Below are positions 19,045-26,416 of a stretch of DNA of 64,000 bases, piece after piece. The translations under genes were made by a program, and so were the position numbers. The notes below the pieces were generated by a model. It was not told the origin of the DNA. It worked only from the letters and a program-made list of their open reading frames with translations, and did not search any database. The stretch is taken from positions 30,835-94,834 of the forward strand of contig NZ_MJIL01000097.1 of NCBI RefSeq assembly GCF_001939735.1, in the 5' to 3' direction. The DNA comes from Photobacterium proteolyticum. Lineage in GTDB: Bacteria; Pseudomonadota; Gammaproteobacteria; Enterobacterales; Vibrionaceae. Positions within the stretch are counted from its first letter, which is position 1. Each line of letters begins with the position of its first letter.

Positions 19045-19062
19045 GGGTGGCGAAAGCCACCC
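19045..19062 (+). other. Intercistronic GNRA-loop hairpin
   Basis: GGGTGGC and GCCACCC form a perfect 7-bp stem with a GAAA tetraloop, 10 bases after the flavoprotein stop codon and 23 bases before the cytochrome start. With no U-tract, it more likely stabilises the upstream message or attenuates downstream expression. Confidence 0.65.
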
Positions 19063-19085
19063 TTCACCCGACAAAAGTATTGCTT

Positions 19086-19484
19086 ATGAAAACCATCTTA
19101 ACTGCAATGTTATCGTTACTGCTTACAGTAACGGCTTCTTGGGTGTACGCCGATGCTGAACCAGACTGGAAATCATTGGCAACTGAGTACACCTTAAAAC
19201 CTCATCATCAGAAGCTGAAGTTTGACTGTGTTATGTGCCATCAGGGAAATGATCCTGAAGCGTTTGAACCGTTGGAAACAGAAAGTTGCCTGTCATGCCA
19301 TGGCAGCGCAAAGATAGTGGCCGATCGTCTTCAGTTTATGGATCCCAATCACACTAACCCGCACAACTCTTTTCACGACGGGCTATCACTGGATTGCTAT
19401 GAGTGCCACGCCGAGCACGAACCATCAACCAACCTTTGCGCCGATTGTCACACCACCACCTCTTGGATGGGCAAGGTGCCATAA
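19086..19484 (+). CDS. Small periplasmic tetraheme cytochrome c
   Basis: Encodes 132 residues with a Sec signal peptide (cleavage near VYA/DAE at about 22) and four CXXCH haem motifs (CVMCH, CLSCH, CYECH, CADCH), plus additional histidines for bis-His ligation. Size and motif count resemble the tetraheme domain of Shewanella flavocytochrome c and small tetraheme cytochromes. It probably carries electrons from the membrane NapC-type protein to the flavoprotein encoded upstream. The ATG at 19086 is chosen because it starts the signal peptide directly; a GTG at 19047 lies inside the intercistronic hairpin. The ribosome binding site is weak. Confidence 0.88.
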   Translation: MKTILTAMLSLLLTVTASWVYADAEPDWKSLATEYTLKPHHQKLKFDCVMCHQGNDPEAFEPLETESCLSCHGSAKIVADRLQFMDPNHTNPHNSFHDGLSLDCYECHAEHEPSTNLCADCHTTTSWMGKVP

Positions 19485-19493
19485 GGAGATACT

Positions 19494-20060
19494 ATGAATA
19501 GAAAGTGGTTTATTGTGATCCTGCTGGCGATAGGTGGATTACTTGGAACGGGTGCCAGCCTTGTTACAGCTGAAATCGCCCACAGTACAGGTGATGCGGC
19601 GTTTTGCGGCTCCTGCCATTCAATGGAACCAATGGCGAATACCTTCAAGCTTGATGTTCACGGAGGTAACAACAACCATGGGTTTGTAGCGCAGTGTGTT
19701 GATTGCCACCTTCCGCAAGACTCAGTTTTCGCTTACATGCTGGATAAAACTAAACACGGTATCAACGATATCTTGGTCGAAAACTTTACTAATACGGAGG
19801 AAATTGACTGGATAGCTCGCAGGGAGGAACGAGAGCGGTTTGTATTTGACAGTGGCTGCTTAAACTGTCACCAAGCGTTATTAGACAGGAAAGAAGCTGA
19901 AAACCCCAAATCGTTGCAAACACATGCTCACTATAAAAATCAGTTGGCATCAGGGGATCCTATCCAGTGTGTCTCTTGTCACGTGACCGTTGGACATAAC
20001 GGAATGCTAAGAAGTGAACTGAACAAGCGCTATCCCGAATACTCTTTTGAGTCCAAATAA
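19494..20060 (+). CDS. NapC/NirT-type membrane tetraheme quinol dehydrogenase
   Basis: Encodes 188 residues with one N-terminal transmembrane anchor (residues about 5-25) and four CXXCH motifs (CGSCH, CVDCH, CLNCH, CVSCH). This is the standard form of NapC/NrfH/CymA-type proteins, which oxidise quinol at the inner membrane and feed periplasmic reductases. AAGGAGATACT gives a strong ribosome binding site. It starts 9 bases after the small tetraheme cytochrome and completes a quinol to NapC-type to tetraheme to flavoprotein chain. A strong terminator follows. Confidence 0.9.
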   Translation: MNRKWFIVILLAIGGLLGTGASLVTAEIAHSTGDAAFCGSCHSMEPMANTFKLDVHGGNNNHGFVAQCVDCHLPQDSVFAYMLDKTKHGINDILVENFTNTEEIDWIARREERERFVFDSGCLNCHQALLDRKEAENPKSLQTHAHYKNQLASGDPIQCVSCHVTVGHNGMLRSELNKRYPEYSFESK

Positions 20061-20068
20061 CCTGATAT

Positions 20069-20101
20069 AAGCCGCCATATTTTCTTCTATGGCGGCTTTT
20101 T
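20069..20101 (+). terminator. Intrinsic terminator of the flavoprotein operon
   Basis: AAGCCGCCAT pairs with ATGGCGGCTT (10 bp, 10-base loop), followed by TTT. It lies between this operon and the convergent cysS. Confidence 0.9.
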
Positions 20102-20109
20102 ACACTACG

Positions 20110-21483
20110 CTAACGCGGCGTGATGGTAAACGACTGATCCGCACTATCGTTAACTTGATAGCCGTAAGCCAGAATCTGGTCTCGAATACTATCTGCCTCA
20201 TCATATAGGCCTTGTTGCTTCATAATCTGTCGCTGCTCAGCAAGCCGCTGTACCTCATCCGGGATAGCCACCTGAATGACCTTTTCAAGCTCCAGACCAA
20301 AGGCTTGATCGAAATAGAGTAATGTTGCTTTTTTATCTGCCGGGGCAATGTCACTGTCAATCACATTCCAGACCAGAGCGAGTGCCTGAGGCATATTCAA
20401 ATCACGGTTGATATACCCCAGAAATGCCACTTTATACTCGTCATCAACCTTGCCACCAGCTGGCATGTCGGCGACCTTCCCTCTTAACCGGCGCAATGCC
20501 TTTTGGGCACCGGCCAATCCTTCCCATGAAAAGCTCAGGTGGCTGCGATAGTGGCTGGTCAGTGTCAAGTAACGATACGCCAGCGGCTCATAGCCTTGCT
20601 CAATCAGACTCTCCAGGCGCAGAGATACCCCGGACTTGGAGATCTTCTCATTGTTAATATTCAAGAAGTAACCATGCATCCAGTAATTTGCCTGCACCTT
20701 GCCATTTTTAGCCTGGCACTGGGCGATTTCATTGGTGTGGTGGACCGGAATATGATCTTCACCACCGATATGGATATCGAACGTTTCTCCAAGGTATTTC
20801 TCGGCCATCGCTGAACATTCAATATGCCAGCCAGGAAAACCGATCCCCCATGGACTTTGCCACTCCATTTGCCGCTTCTGCCCGCTACTGAACTTCCATA
20901 AGGCAAAATCCGTCGGATGCCTTTTCTCGGCCATATCAACGCGTATACCCGCTGCCAGCCCTTGCTTGTCTAACCGGGCAAGCTTGCCATAATCCGGCAT
21001 TTTTTCTGTATCGAAATAGATACCGTCATTGGTTTGATAGGTGTAGCCTTTCTCTTCCAGTGACTGGATAAAAGCAATTTGATCTTGGATATGCTCTGTT
21101 GCCCGGCAGGTAATAGAGGGTTTTAAAATGTTAAGCCGTTCCAAGTCGGTAAAAAAGGCGCTTTCAAATAAAGTAGCAATCTCCCACGCCGACTTGTGCT
21201 GGCTTCGTGCCCCTTTTTCCATTTTATCTTCGCCGCTGTCGCCATCTGACACGAGATGGCCAACATCTGTGATGTTCATGACATGGTTTACCTGATAGCC
21301 GTTCAGTTGTAACACGCGCTTTAAAGTATCCACGAACAAATAGGTACGCAAATTCCCGACATGGGCGTAGTCATAAACGGTCGGGCCACACGCATACAGA
21401 CCAACCTTGAGCGGTTCAATCGAATTAAACGGGGTCAGCTGCCGGTTCAGCGTGTTATAAAAATGCAGTGTCGTTTGTGCCAT
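20110..21483 (-). CDS. cysS: Cysteinyl-tRNA synthetase, divergent type
   Basis: Class I aminoacyl-tRNA synthetase of 457 residues that charges tRNA-Cys. Seen: zinc ligands in YACGPT, HIECSAM and the HH/E of [10 protein letters not shown]; the HIGH-type motif in AHVGNLRT; and the KMSKS-type motif as KISKSG. The sequence departs from the enterobacterial/Vibrio housekeeping enzyme (which has MYVCGITVYD, GGGSDLMFPHHENE and KMSKSLGN): here these read [24 protein letters not shown] and KISKSGVSL. It therefore looks like a second, possibly acquired, CysS rather than the standard copy. AAGGAA lies 7 bases upstream of the ATG. It is preceded by a leader peptide with four Cys codons and a terminator. 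Confidence 0.9.
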   Translation of the reverse strand: MAQTTLHFYNTLNRQLTPFNSIEPLKVGLYACGPTVYDYAHVGNLRTYLFVDTLKRVLQLNGYQVNHVMNITDVGHLVSDGDSGEDKMEKGARSQHKSAWEIATLFESAFFTDLERLNILKPSITCRATEHIQDQIAFIQSLEEKGYTYQTNDGIYFDTEKMPDYGKLARLDKQGLAAGIRVDMAEKRHPTDFALWKFSSGQKRQMEWQSPWGIGFPGWHIECSAMAEKYLGETFDIHIGGEDHIPVHHTNEIAQCQAKNGKVQANYWMHGYFLNINNEKISKSGVSLRLESLIEQGYEPLAYRYLTLTSHYRSHLSFSWEGLAGAQKALRRLRGKVADMPAGGKVDDEYKVAFLGYINRDLNMPQALALVWNVIDSDIAPADKKATLLYFDQAFGLELEKVIQVAIPDEVQRLAEQRQIMKQQGLYDEADSIRDQILAYGYQVNDSADQSFTITPR

Positions 21484-21503
21484 CGTTCATTTCCTTATAA
21501 ATA

Positions 21504-21537
21504 CAAAAAGGCCGCGGATGTAAACATCAACGGCCTG
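21504..21537 (-). terminator. Leader terminator (attenuator) upstream of cysS
   Basis: On the minus strand AGGCCG and CGGCCT arms, with an inner GATG-TTTA-CATC stem, form a long hairpin followed by TTTTTG. It ends about 21 bases before the cysS start codon and just upstream of its ribosome binding site. Its 5' arm (GGCCGT) is complementary to ACGGCC in the leader reading frame (21614-21619), which allows a competing antiterminator. Confidence 0.85.
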
Positions 21538-21596
21538 GGAGATAGTGCGATATATTCGTTAGCGGATAGCTTTTCTAGGCGATAGATTTGCTAGGT
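21538..21596 (-). repeat. Three imperfect 16-bp tandem repeats in cysS leader
   Basis: On the minus strand three consecutive units read CTATCACCTAGCAAAT, CTATCGCCTAGAAAAG and CTATCCGCTAACGAAT, followed by a partial fourth. The first unit contains the leader-peptide stop codon TAG. The units sit between the leader frame and the terminator. Confidence 0.7.
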
Positions 21597-21677
21597 GATA
21601 GCTACACGAAAGCGGCCGTAAATTAAGTATTTACAGCAACAACATAGAGGGTGAGTAAGTGCAGTCATCATCGTCAT
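21591..21677 (-). CDS. Cysteine-rich leader peptide for cysS attenuation
   Basis: 28-codon frame with the product beginning MTMMTALTHPL, then four consecutive Cys codons (TGT TGT TGC TGT, 21633-21644), then KYLIYGRFRVAIT and TAG. It precedes an intrinsic terminator that in turn precedes cysS. This is the layout of his, trp and leu leader peptides, with Cys as the regulatory residue matching the downstream gene. Only 13 bases separate the last Cys codon from the antiterminator segment ACGGCC, so a ribosome stalled for lack of Cys-tRNA would leave it free. The Shine-Dalgarno site is weak and any of three nearby ATGs (21677, 21671, 21668) could be used. Translation is unproven. Confidence 0.75.
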   Translation of the reverse strand: MTMMTALTHPLCCCCKYLIYGRFRVAIT

Positions 21678-21734
21678 AATAGTTTCAAACTAAAATAGAT
21701 AATCTGCAAAATCAACCGTTTATTTCTCAATACT
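21678..21734 (-). promoter_or_regulatory. Probable cysS leader promoter
   Basis: On the minus strand TTGATT and TAGTTT hexamers are separated by 17 bases, placing a start site just upstream of the leader-peptide ATG. No terminator for the upstream sgrR-like gene is visible here. Confidence 0.4.
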
Positions 21735-23480
21735 TTAATCTTCAGACCAGACGTCCTTAATTGCCGGCCAGCCCCAGGCAGTCATAGACACTCCCTTTAG
21801 TATGCCCTCGAAGCGCAGTGTCTGCCGGTGGTGGAACAAAGGCATTAACCAGTGCTCATTGAGCATCACAGTAGCAATAGCATCCAGCTCGCTAAGATAC
21901 TCATCCAAAGGACTGTGCTGGCGAATGTTCATCAACACAGAGTCTAACCATTGGCTATCATCAGGGGACATACACTGATGGAGCACAGAATTAGACAGCA
22001 TCCAGCGAAATGCTGAAGTAGGACGATTGTCATCCAGGTTCAGGCTGGTCAGGACAAGGTCCTCACCTAAAGCCTCCCTGCGGGCCTTGTCATGAAAGTC
22101 ATCAAACGCATACACTGTTACCTGACACTCAATCCCAGCCTGTCGCAAAATATCGCTGATGGCTTTCGAGCAGTCAACCAGGGCCTTATGATCGAAAACA
22201 GCAATGGTTAGCCTTTTAGGCAACTGCTGTTGTGCAGCCTTTGGCCTGTAGATTCTGGTCCAGCTTGGGAGCAGATTGCGAGCAGGAACCGCCTCTATGT
22301 GGGTGTTGAGCTGTCGCAACTTCGCCATCAGATCATCCGTTGACAGAAGCTGGGCAAGGTATTTCCGTTGCAGCAATTGGAGCCCGGACTGATGGTTAAA
22401 CAGCATCAGCAAACAGCCGTTTTCAATTCTGGTCTGCTGGCTCTCTTCGCTCCCCTCGCCCTCCCCACTGATGGAAACATAATGCGAGCAACTGGACTGG
22501 CTTTCTTGAGCAATATCAGCCTGAAGTACAGTTTTACCAAATGCGCTGCTAGCTTGCGCAGACACTTGCCATACCGTGACAGAATCAGTCAGTGCCCGGC
22601 ATCCGTAATAGTTATCAAACGCCTGTAGGTGTAGCCGCTTGCCAGAGTGCTCCTGAACCTGAAATGCACCACTTCCGACGATCATGGCTGCCTGTTCGAG
22701 TTGCTTAGCAGGCTGGATCGAATACCTGACATCAGAGACTAACCCGGCAAGGCCAGGATCTGGCTGGCTTAACGTGAACTCGACGCAATGCGGATTAATC
22801 ACAGAAACGCTGTCCATATGAGCCAGCTCTTTTTGATATTCAGGCAGTGCCTTGAGGTCTCTAAACAGCTCGGCGACTTTTTCTGCATTAATCTCCTTAC
22901 CGTCATGAAACGAAAGCTGCGGACGCAAGTAAAAACGCCATCGACATGCCTCTTCATGATAGGTCCAGTGATGGGCTAACTGCGGGGTAAGGGTCCCATT
23001 CTCATCACAGGAAGTCAGACAGCTATAGACCTGACGCAGAAAAAAACGCTCACTGTTTCTCTGCGCTACATGAGGCAGTATCGGTGAAAACGGACGACGG
23101 TAGGTAAGCTGAATATGCAGCAACCCCTCACGCCGAGAGGCACCTGATGTCGTCTGTAACAACTGGCCAAAGAGCACTTGGTCATTATCGATAAGTGCCA
23201 GTGCTTTTTCATACTTTCCAGTCGAGATATGCTGCTTGGCAAGATCGGCTCTCAGTTCATCAGGACTGTATTTAAGATGAAGTAAAGAGCGTTGGTTACG
23301 CCCCACCTTTGGCACCCACTCCAGCCAACCGACAGTGTGCATTTCCTTCAGTAACGTTCTGCTGTGCCGGGGGCTGGTAAACATAGCTTCCGCAACATCA
23401 TGAAGGGTAATTAGGATCTCCTTTCTCACCCCGAGCTTAGCCGTGCGTGTATAGTAAAGCAGTAATTTATCCTTCAACAA
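21735..23480 (-). CDS. sgrR: SgrR-family transcriptional regulator
   Basis: Encodes 581 residues. The N-terminal winged helix-turn-helix (residues about 1-115, containing SPRHSRTLLKEMHTVGWLEW) is the SgrR_N type, and the C-terminal part is an ABC oligopeptide-binding-like solute domain (SBP_bac_5). In E. coli SgrR responds to glucose-phosphate stress and activates the sRNA SgrS. Here no SgrS-like RNA, sgrT or sugar efflux gene is adjacent, so the regulon may differ. It is divergent from a small two-gene operon with a glyoxalase-like protein, which is a possible target. The family is certain; the orthologous role is not. Confidence 0.82.
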   Translation of the reverse strand: MLKDKLLLYYTRTAKLGVRKEILITLHDVAEAMFTSPRHSRTLLKEMHTVGWLEWVPKVGRNQRSLLHLKYSPDELRADLAKQHISTGKYEKALALIDNDQVLFGQLLQTTSGASRREGLLHIQLTYRRPFSPILPHVAQRNSERFFLRQVYSCLTSCDENGTLTPQLAHHWTYHEEACRWRFYLRPQLSFHDGKEINAEKVAELFRDLKALPEYQKELAHMDSVSVINPHCVEFTLSQPDPGLAGLVSDVRYSIQPAKQLEQAAMIVGSGAFQVQEHSGKRLHLQAFDNYYGCRALTDSVTVWQVSAQASSAFGKTVLQADIAQESQSSCSHYVSISGEGEGSEESQQTRIENGCLLMLFNHQSGLQLLQRKYLAQLLSTDDLMAKLRQLNTHIEAVPARNLLPSWTRIYRPKAAQQQLPKRLTIAVFDHKALVDCSKAISDILRQAGIECQVTVYAFDDFHDKARREALGEDLVLTSLNLDDNRPTSAFRWMLSNSVLHQCMSPDDSQWLDSVLMNIRQHSPLDEYLSELDAIATVMLNEHWLMPLFHHRQTLRFEGILKGVSMTAWGWPAIKDVWSED

Positions 23481-23648
23481 AACCAGCCCCGCCCATCTCT
23501 GTTACTTCCTCATTTTCATTAATTTCGAGCTAACTTCTACATTAAACCAGAAAAATCGCTGATAACAGGAAGAAATCCAAAAATTAATGTCTGTGTTTTT
23601 GTTCCTAGTTTAAATGAATAATATACCCAAACAGTGGAGGACGAAGAT

Positions 23649-23828
23649 ATGTTAGCCAGTATCAAAAGTATCATTCATCAGAAAGCAGGCGGTACAGCAT
23701 TAGCTGAGTACTATCGTTCACGGTTGAATACCGCGCATAGTGTTCTTGAGCAAGAAGCCATTCTTTATATGTCCTCACTGCTGTCACTTTACGACTGGGA
23801 TACCCAGGATAATCAGGAGCGGAAATGA
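23649..23828 (+). CDS. Small protein, unknown (59 aa)
   Basis: 59-residue helical, acidic protein (MLASIKSII start, ending DNQERK). GGAGGAC about 10 bases upstream supports the ATG; a GTG 15 bases earlier overlaps that ribosome binding site. Its TGA overlaps the next gene's start as ATGA, so the two are translationally coupled. I recognise no family. It is probably a functional partner or modulator of the VOC-family protein. Confidence 0.65.
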   Translation: MLASIKSIIHQKAGGTALAEYYRSRLNTAHSVLEQEAILYMSSLLSLYDWDTQDNQERK

Positions 23829-24214
23829 AGATTGAACATGTCGCGATTTGGTGTAATTGCCTTGAAACCATGAAACTGTTTTACCAGCGTTATTTTGACG
23901 CCAAGTGCAGTGATATATATAAAAACCCGGAAAAGAAGTTTTCATCATATTTTTTGACGCTGCCAGACGGGCCACGCATTGAGCTGATGAATATGGACTC
24001 TTTTCAGGTGCTACCTGCCGATCCTTATATTCAGTTCACCGGACTGGCGCATATTGCTTTTTCTCTGGGCTCTGAAGAAAAAGTGAATCAAATGACTGAG
24101 AGATTTACCGCTGACGGTTTCAAGCTCCTGGACGGTCCGCGCTGGACCGGTGATGGTTACTATGAAAGTGTCATTCTAGACCCGGAAGGCAATCGTCTGG
24201 AACTGACCGTGTGA
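23825..24214 (+). CDS. Glyoxalase/VOC-superfamily protein
   Basis: 129-residue protein with two beta-alpha-beta-beta-beta modules. Candidate metal ligands typical of the family are His5 (IEHVAIW), Glu in RIELM, His in LAHIAFSL and Glu near the C terminus in NRLELTV. These are the positions used by glyoxalase I and related lyases, so a divalent metal site is likely. The substrate cannot be inferred. It is coupled by ATGA overlap to the upstream 59-residue gene. Confidence 0.85.
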   Translation: MKIEHVAIWCNCLETMKLFYQRYFDAKCSDIYKNPEKKFSSYFLTLPDGPRIELMNMDSFQVLPADPYIQFTGLAHIAFSLGSEEKVNQMTERFTADGFKLLDGPRWTGDGYYESVILDPEGNRLELTV

Positions 24215-24268
24215 CAACAACTCCTCACCGCAATAAACCTATTGCGGTAAGTCCTCTCATTGATCAAG

Positions 24269-24469
24269 CTATGAACAATCATCTTCATAATCACTTAGAT
24301 TGATTCCCATTTCTTCTGCCACTTCGGCCCAATACGGCTCGGCTTCGCAAACACAGCAGTCACACCAGGGTGCTATCCCTTCGTGCATGTTCTTGCGTTT
24401 ATTGCGATCCAATTGACGGGAAACTTGGCGTGCTCTCTCCTTATCGAGACCAACAGACACACTTGCCAT
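24269..24469 (-). CDS. Small Cys-rich protein, unknown (66 aa)
   Basis: 66 residues with a basic helical N-terminal half and a cysteine cluster WCDCCVCEAEPYW around residues 35-47, suggesting metal binding or redox chemistry, then an acidic tail ending DDCS. A very strong ribosome binding site (GGGAGGAGG) lies just upstream of the ATG, so it is likely translated. I recognise no named family. Monocistronic. Confidence 0.65.
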   Translation of the reverse strand: MASVSVGLDKERARQVSRQLDRNKRKNMHEGIAPWCDCCVCEAEPYWAEVAEEMGINLSDYEDDCS

Positions 24470-24562
24470 AAGTTACCTCCTCCCACCTTTACGGGGATAT
24501 CAATGAAAATATAGCCCGACTCCGGCAAGTAGGTGATCACTTCCGCGATAGTGGTAAGGACA

Positions 24563-24595
24563 TAAAAAAACCGGAACGATAATTCATTCCGGTTT
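24563..24595 (-). terminator. Intrinsic terminator of the DUF4870-like gene
   Basis: AAACCGGAA pairs with TTCCGGTTT (9 bp, 10-base loop). Read on the minus strand it is followed by a T-run, 22 bases after the gene's stop codon. Confidence 0.88.
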
Positions 24596-24616
24596 CAGTG
24601 TGTCATACAATGTTGC

Positions 24617-25012
24617 TTATAGCTCTATCGCTTTATTCTGACTAAGCAATTTCATCCCCTGAATATGCTTGACGAACCATTTAACGATTGCCAATGCAGC
24701 AATCACAAGCCCAACAACCGGAATAGCGCTTAGTAGCTTATCGAGAAAATCACTCTGTACCCAGTATTCAGCACCGGCAACCATACCGCTGGTCGTAGCA
24801 GCCGTTACACCCAATACCACAAAGAAAGTGAAGAATAAGAAGAAGGTACGGATGATGGTGTAATAATGGCTGTATGTCAGCTCATCGGTGCCCTTATTCA
24901 ACTTATAAGCAGAATAAATAACAGCAACAATGCCTGATATCATAAAAGTCAAAGGGGTTAGAAAACTGGCGATATACGCAAAGCGCACACCGCTTTTAGT
25001 ATCACTGGACAT
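24617..25012 (-). CDS. Membrane protein, DUF4870/Tic20-like
   Basis: 131 residues with about three transmembrane helices (residues roughly 10-32, 50-75 and 88-112) and polar ends. The arrangement, with a short helix-loop after the first TM (YKLNKGTDELTYSHY), resembles the DUF4870 family of small membrane proteins of unknown role. Monocistronic, with its own terminator. Confidence 0.65.
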   Translation of the reverse strand: MSSDTKSGVRFAYIASFLTPLTFMISGIVAVIYSAYKLNKGTDELTYSHYYTIIRTFFLFFTFFVVLGVTAATTSGMVAGAEYWVQSDFLDKLLSAIPVVGLVIAALAIVKWFVKHIQGMKLLSQNKAIEL

Positions 25013-25202
25013 AAATGAAACTCGTTTTTTTTGTCATCAATAGAATAATTATCACACGTTTTTTTTGCTCAGCAAGCGAGCCCTCGTATTACGATGATCC
25101 GGATCAAGCGATTCCGTCAGAGTCCGTAATAACGACCTAAACGAACAAAGACCTGTCGATTGCCAAGCAGCGATATGCTGCATGAATAACCACCCAGGCC
25201 CT

Positions 25203-25238
25203 TGTTCTTAATTCTTGTTAGTTCTTGTTAGTTCTTGC
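25203..25238. repeat. 10-bp tandem repeat downstream of hutZ
   Basis: The decamer TTCTTGTTAG occurs twice in tandem, followed by the variant TTCTTGCTAA. The unit is one helical turn. On the minus strand it can also form small GTTAG/CTAAC hairpins just after the hutZ stop codon, so it may contribute to transcript ending. Confidence 0.5.
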
Positions 25239-25241
25239 TAA

Positions 25242-25799
25242 CTATAATTCTTCGTTTGGTGTCGTGATCTCGCTGCCGTCCTTGATTCGTTTATGCCCTT
25301 CCTGCAAATGAACAAAATCAACCAGATCGTCACCGCTTACCTGAAATGCCTGGCCAAACCCCTTCACAAACAACCCTTGAGTTGGCTCAAGGCGGAACAA
25401 AGTAAAGTCTTCCAGGCCACTTAAACCATCGACTACCTCACCAAAGCGCGCTTTCAATCCCTCTACAGCAACAAGCCAGCGTTCACTGTTTCGTTCTACT
25501 ACAACCACGTTTGCCTCAAAGGTCAATCGCTTGCGTGCATAGATGGTCTTCGATGTCCCCTCATCTTCAATCATCATCAATGATACCTGCGGATTTTCAA
25601 GCAGGTTACGGGCATGTTTGGCAATTTGGCTGATTAACACATAGTAGCCATCTTCCAGCAGGGCAAACGGCGCATAGCTAACGTTAGGCTTGCCTTCGGC
25701 ATCCACGGTTGCCAATTGCAGTGTCAGACATGATTCTCGAAACTCTTTGATTTCAGGGCCAAGTCGATTTTGAAGGCGTTCTTGCTTTACTTCATTCAT
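25242..25799 (-). CDS. hutZ: Haem utilisation protein HutZ
   Basis: 185-residue protein of the pyridoxamine-phosphate-oxidase-like split-barrel fold. HutZ of V. cholerae binds haem and degrades it to release iron, with electrons and haem delivered by HutX. The region IYARKRLTF and the C-terminal EGH tripeptide (the haem-ligating His in V. cholerae HutZ) are present. It follows hutX by two bases and is the last gene of the hutW-hutX-hutZ operon, divergent from the tonB-exb-hutBCD operon. Confidence 0.9.
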   Translation of the reverse strand: MNEVKQERLQNRLGPEIKEFRESCLTLQLATVDAEGKPNVSYAPFALLEDGYYVLISQIAKHARNLLENPQVSLMMIEDEGTSKTIYARKRLTFEANVVVVERNSERWLVAVEGLKARFGEVVDGLSGLEDFTLFRLEPTQGLFVKGFGQAFQVSGDDLVDFVHLQEGHKRIKDGSEITTPNEEL

Positions 25800-25801
25800 G
25801 T

Positions 25802-26329
25802 TTACTTTTCTCCAAGGTATTTTTGTTTTAATTGTTTGAATTTTTCGATTTGATCCGGAAATAGCTGACGTTGCTTGTCACGCCCCAGATAGACTTTAAA
25901 AACACATTCACCGGCTTGAGCAAAAAAACCGATAAAATAACTTTCCTGTCCCATGAACGATTTACTGACCAACGCAATATCTGTGACAAGGTCTAAACGC
26001 AAGTGACCGTGTAACTCCCCTGGTTTCCCCATTAAGTTGTAATAGCCACGCGCTTCCTTGCCTTTCGGAAACGGCGCTTTCACCTCAAAAATTGACCCCA
26101 TAGAGTGAACAATAGTCGTGACTTGTCCCCAGGCTGGTAAATCTTCAAGAATAACTTTTGCATCCTCTCCCGGCACAGGCACAACCAGTTCGTCAGGAAA
26201 TGCCATTACTACCTCACCTTCTGTTACACCTAAAGTCTCAGCAATAGCCATTGCATGCAGCTTAGGATCGGATGCCAGTAGTTCAGCAACTTGGGACTTC
26301 ATTGCTTCAAAAGACTTGTTCTCGAACAC
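25802..26329 (-). CDS. hutX: Haem utilisation cystosolic carrier HutX
   Basis: 175-residue protein of the HutX/ChuX/HuvX family. In V. cholerae HutX binds haem and passes it to HutZ. Seen: the N-terminal MAIAETLGVTEGEV helix pair and the GKEARGYYNLMG region characteristic of the family, plus YFIGFFAQ. The ATG lies in a short gap after hutW. The pairing hutX-hutZ with a 2-base gap supports a functional unit. Confidence 0.9.
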   Translation of the reverse strand: MFENKSFEAMKSQVAELLASDPKLHAMAIAETLGVTEGEVVMAFPDELVVPVPGEDAKVILEDLPAWGQVTTIVHSMGSIFEVKAPFPKGKEARGYYNLMGKPGELHGHLRLDLVTDIALVSKSFMGQESYFIGFFAQAGECVFKVYLGRDKQRQLFPDQIEKFKQLKQKYLGEK

Positions 26330-26416
26330 AGTATTTCTCCAGATAAGGTCATTTCTAAGCTAACTCAGGACGCCGTATTCAGAACACCTTTGATAACTTA
26401 TTTATATAGCTAAATA

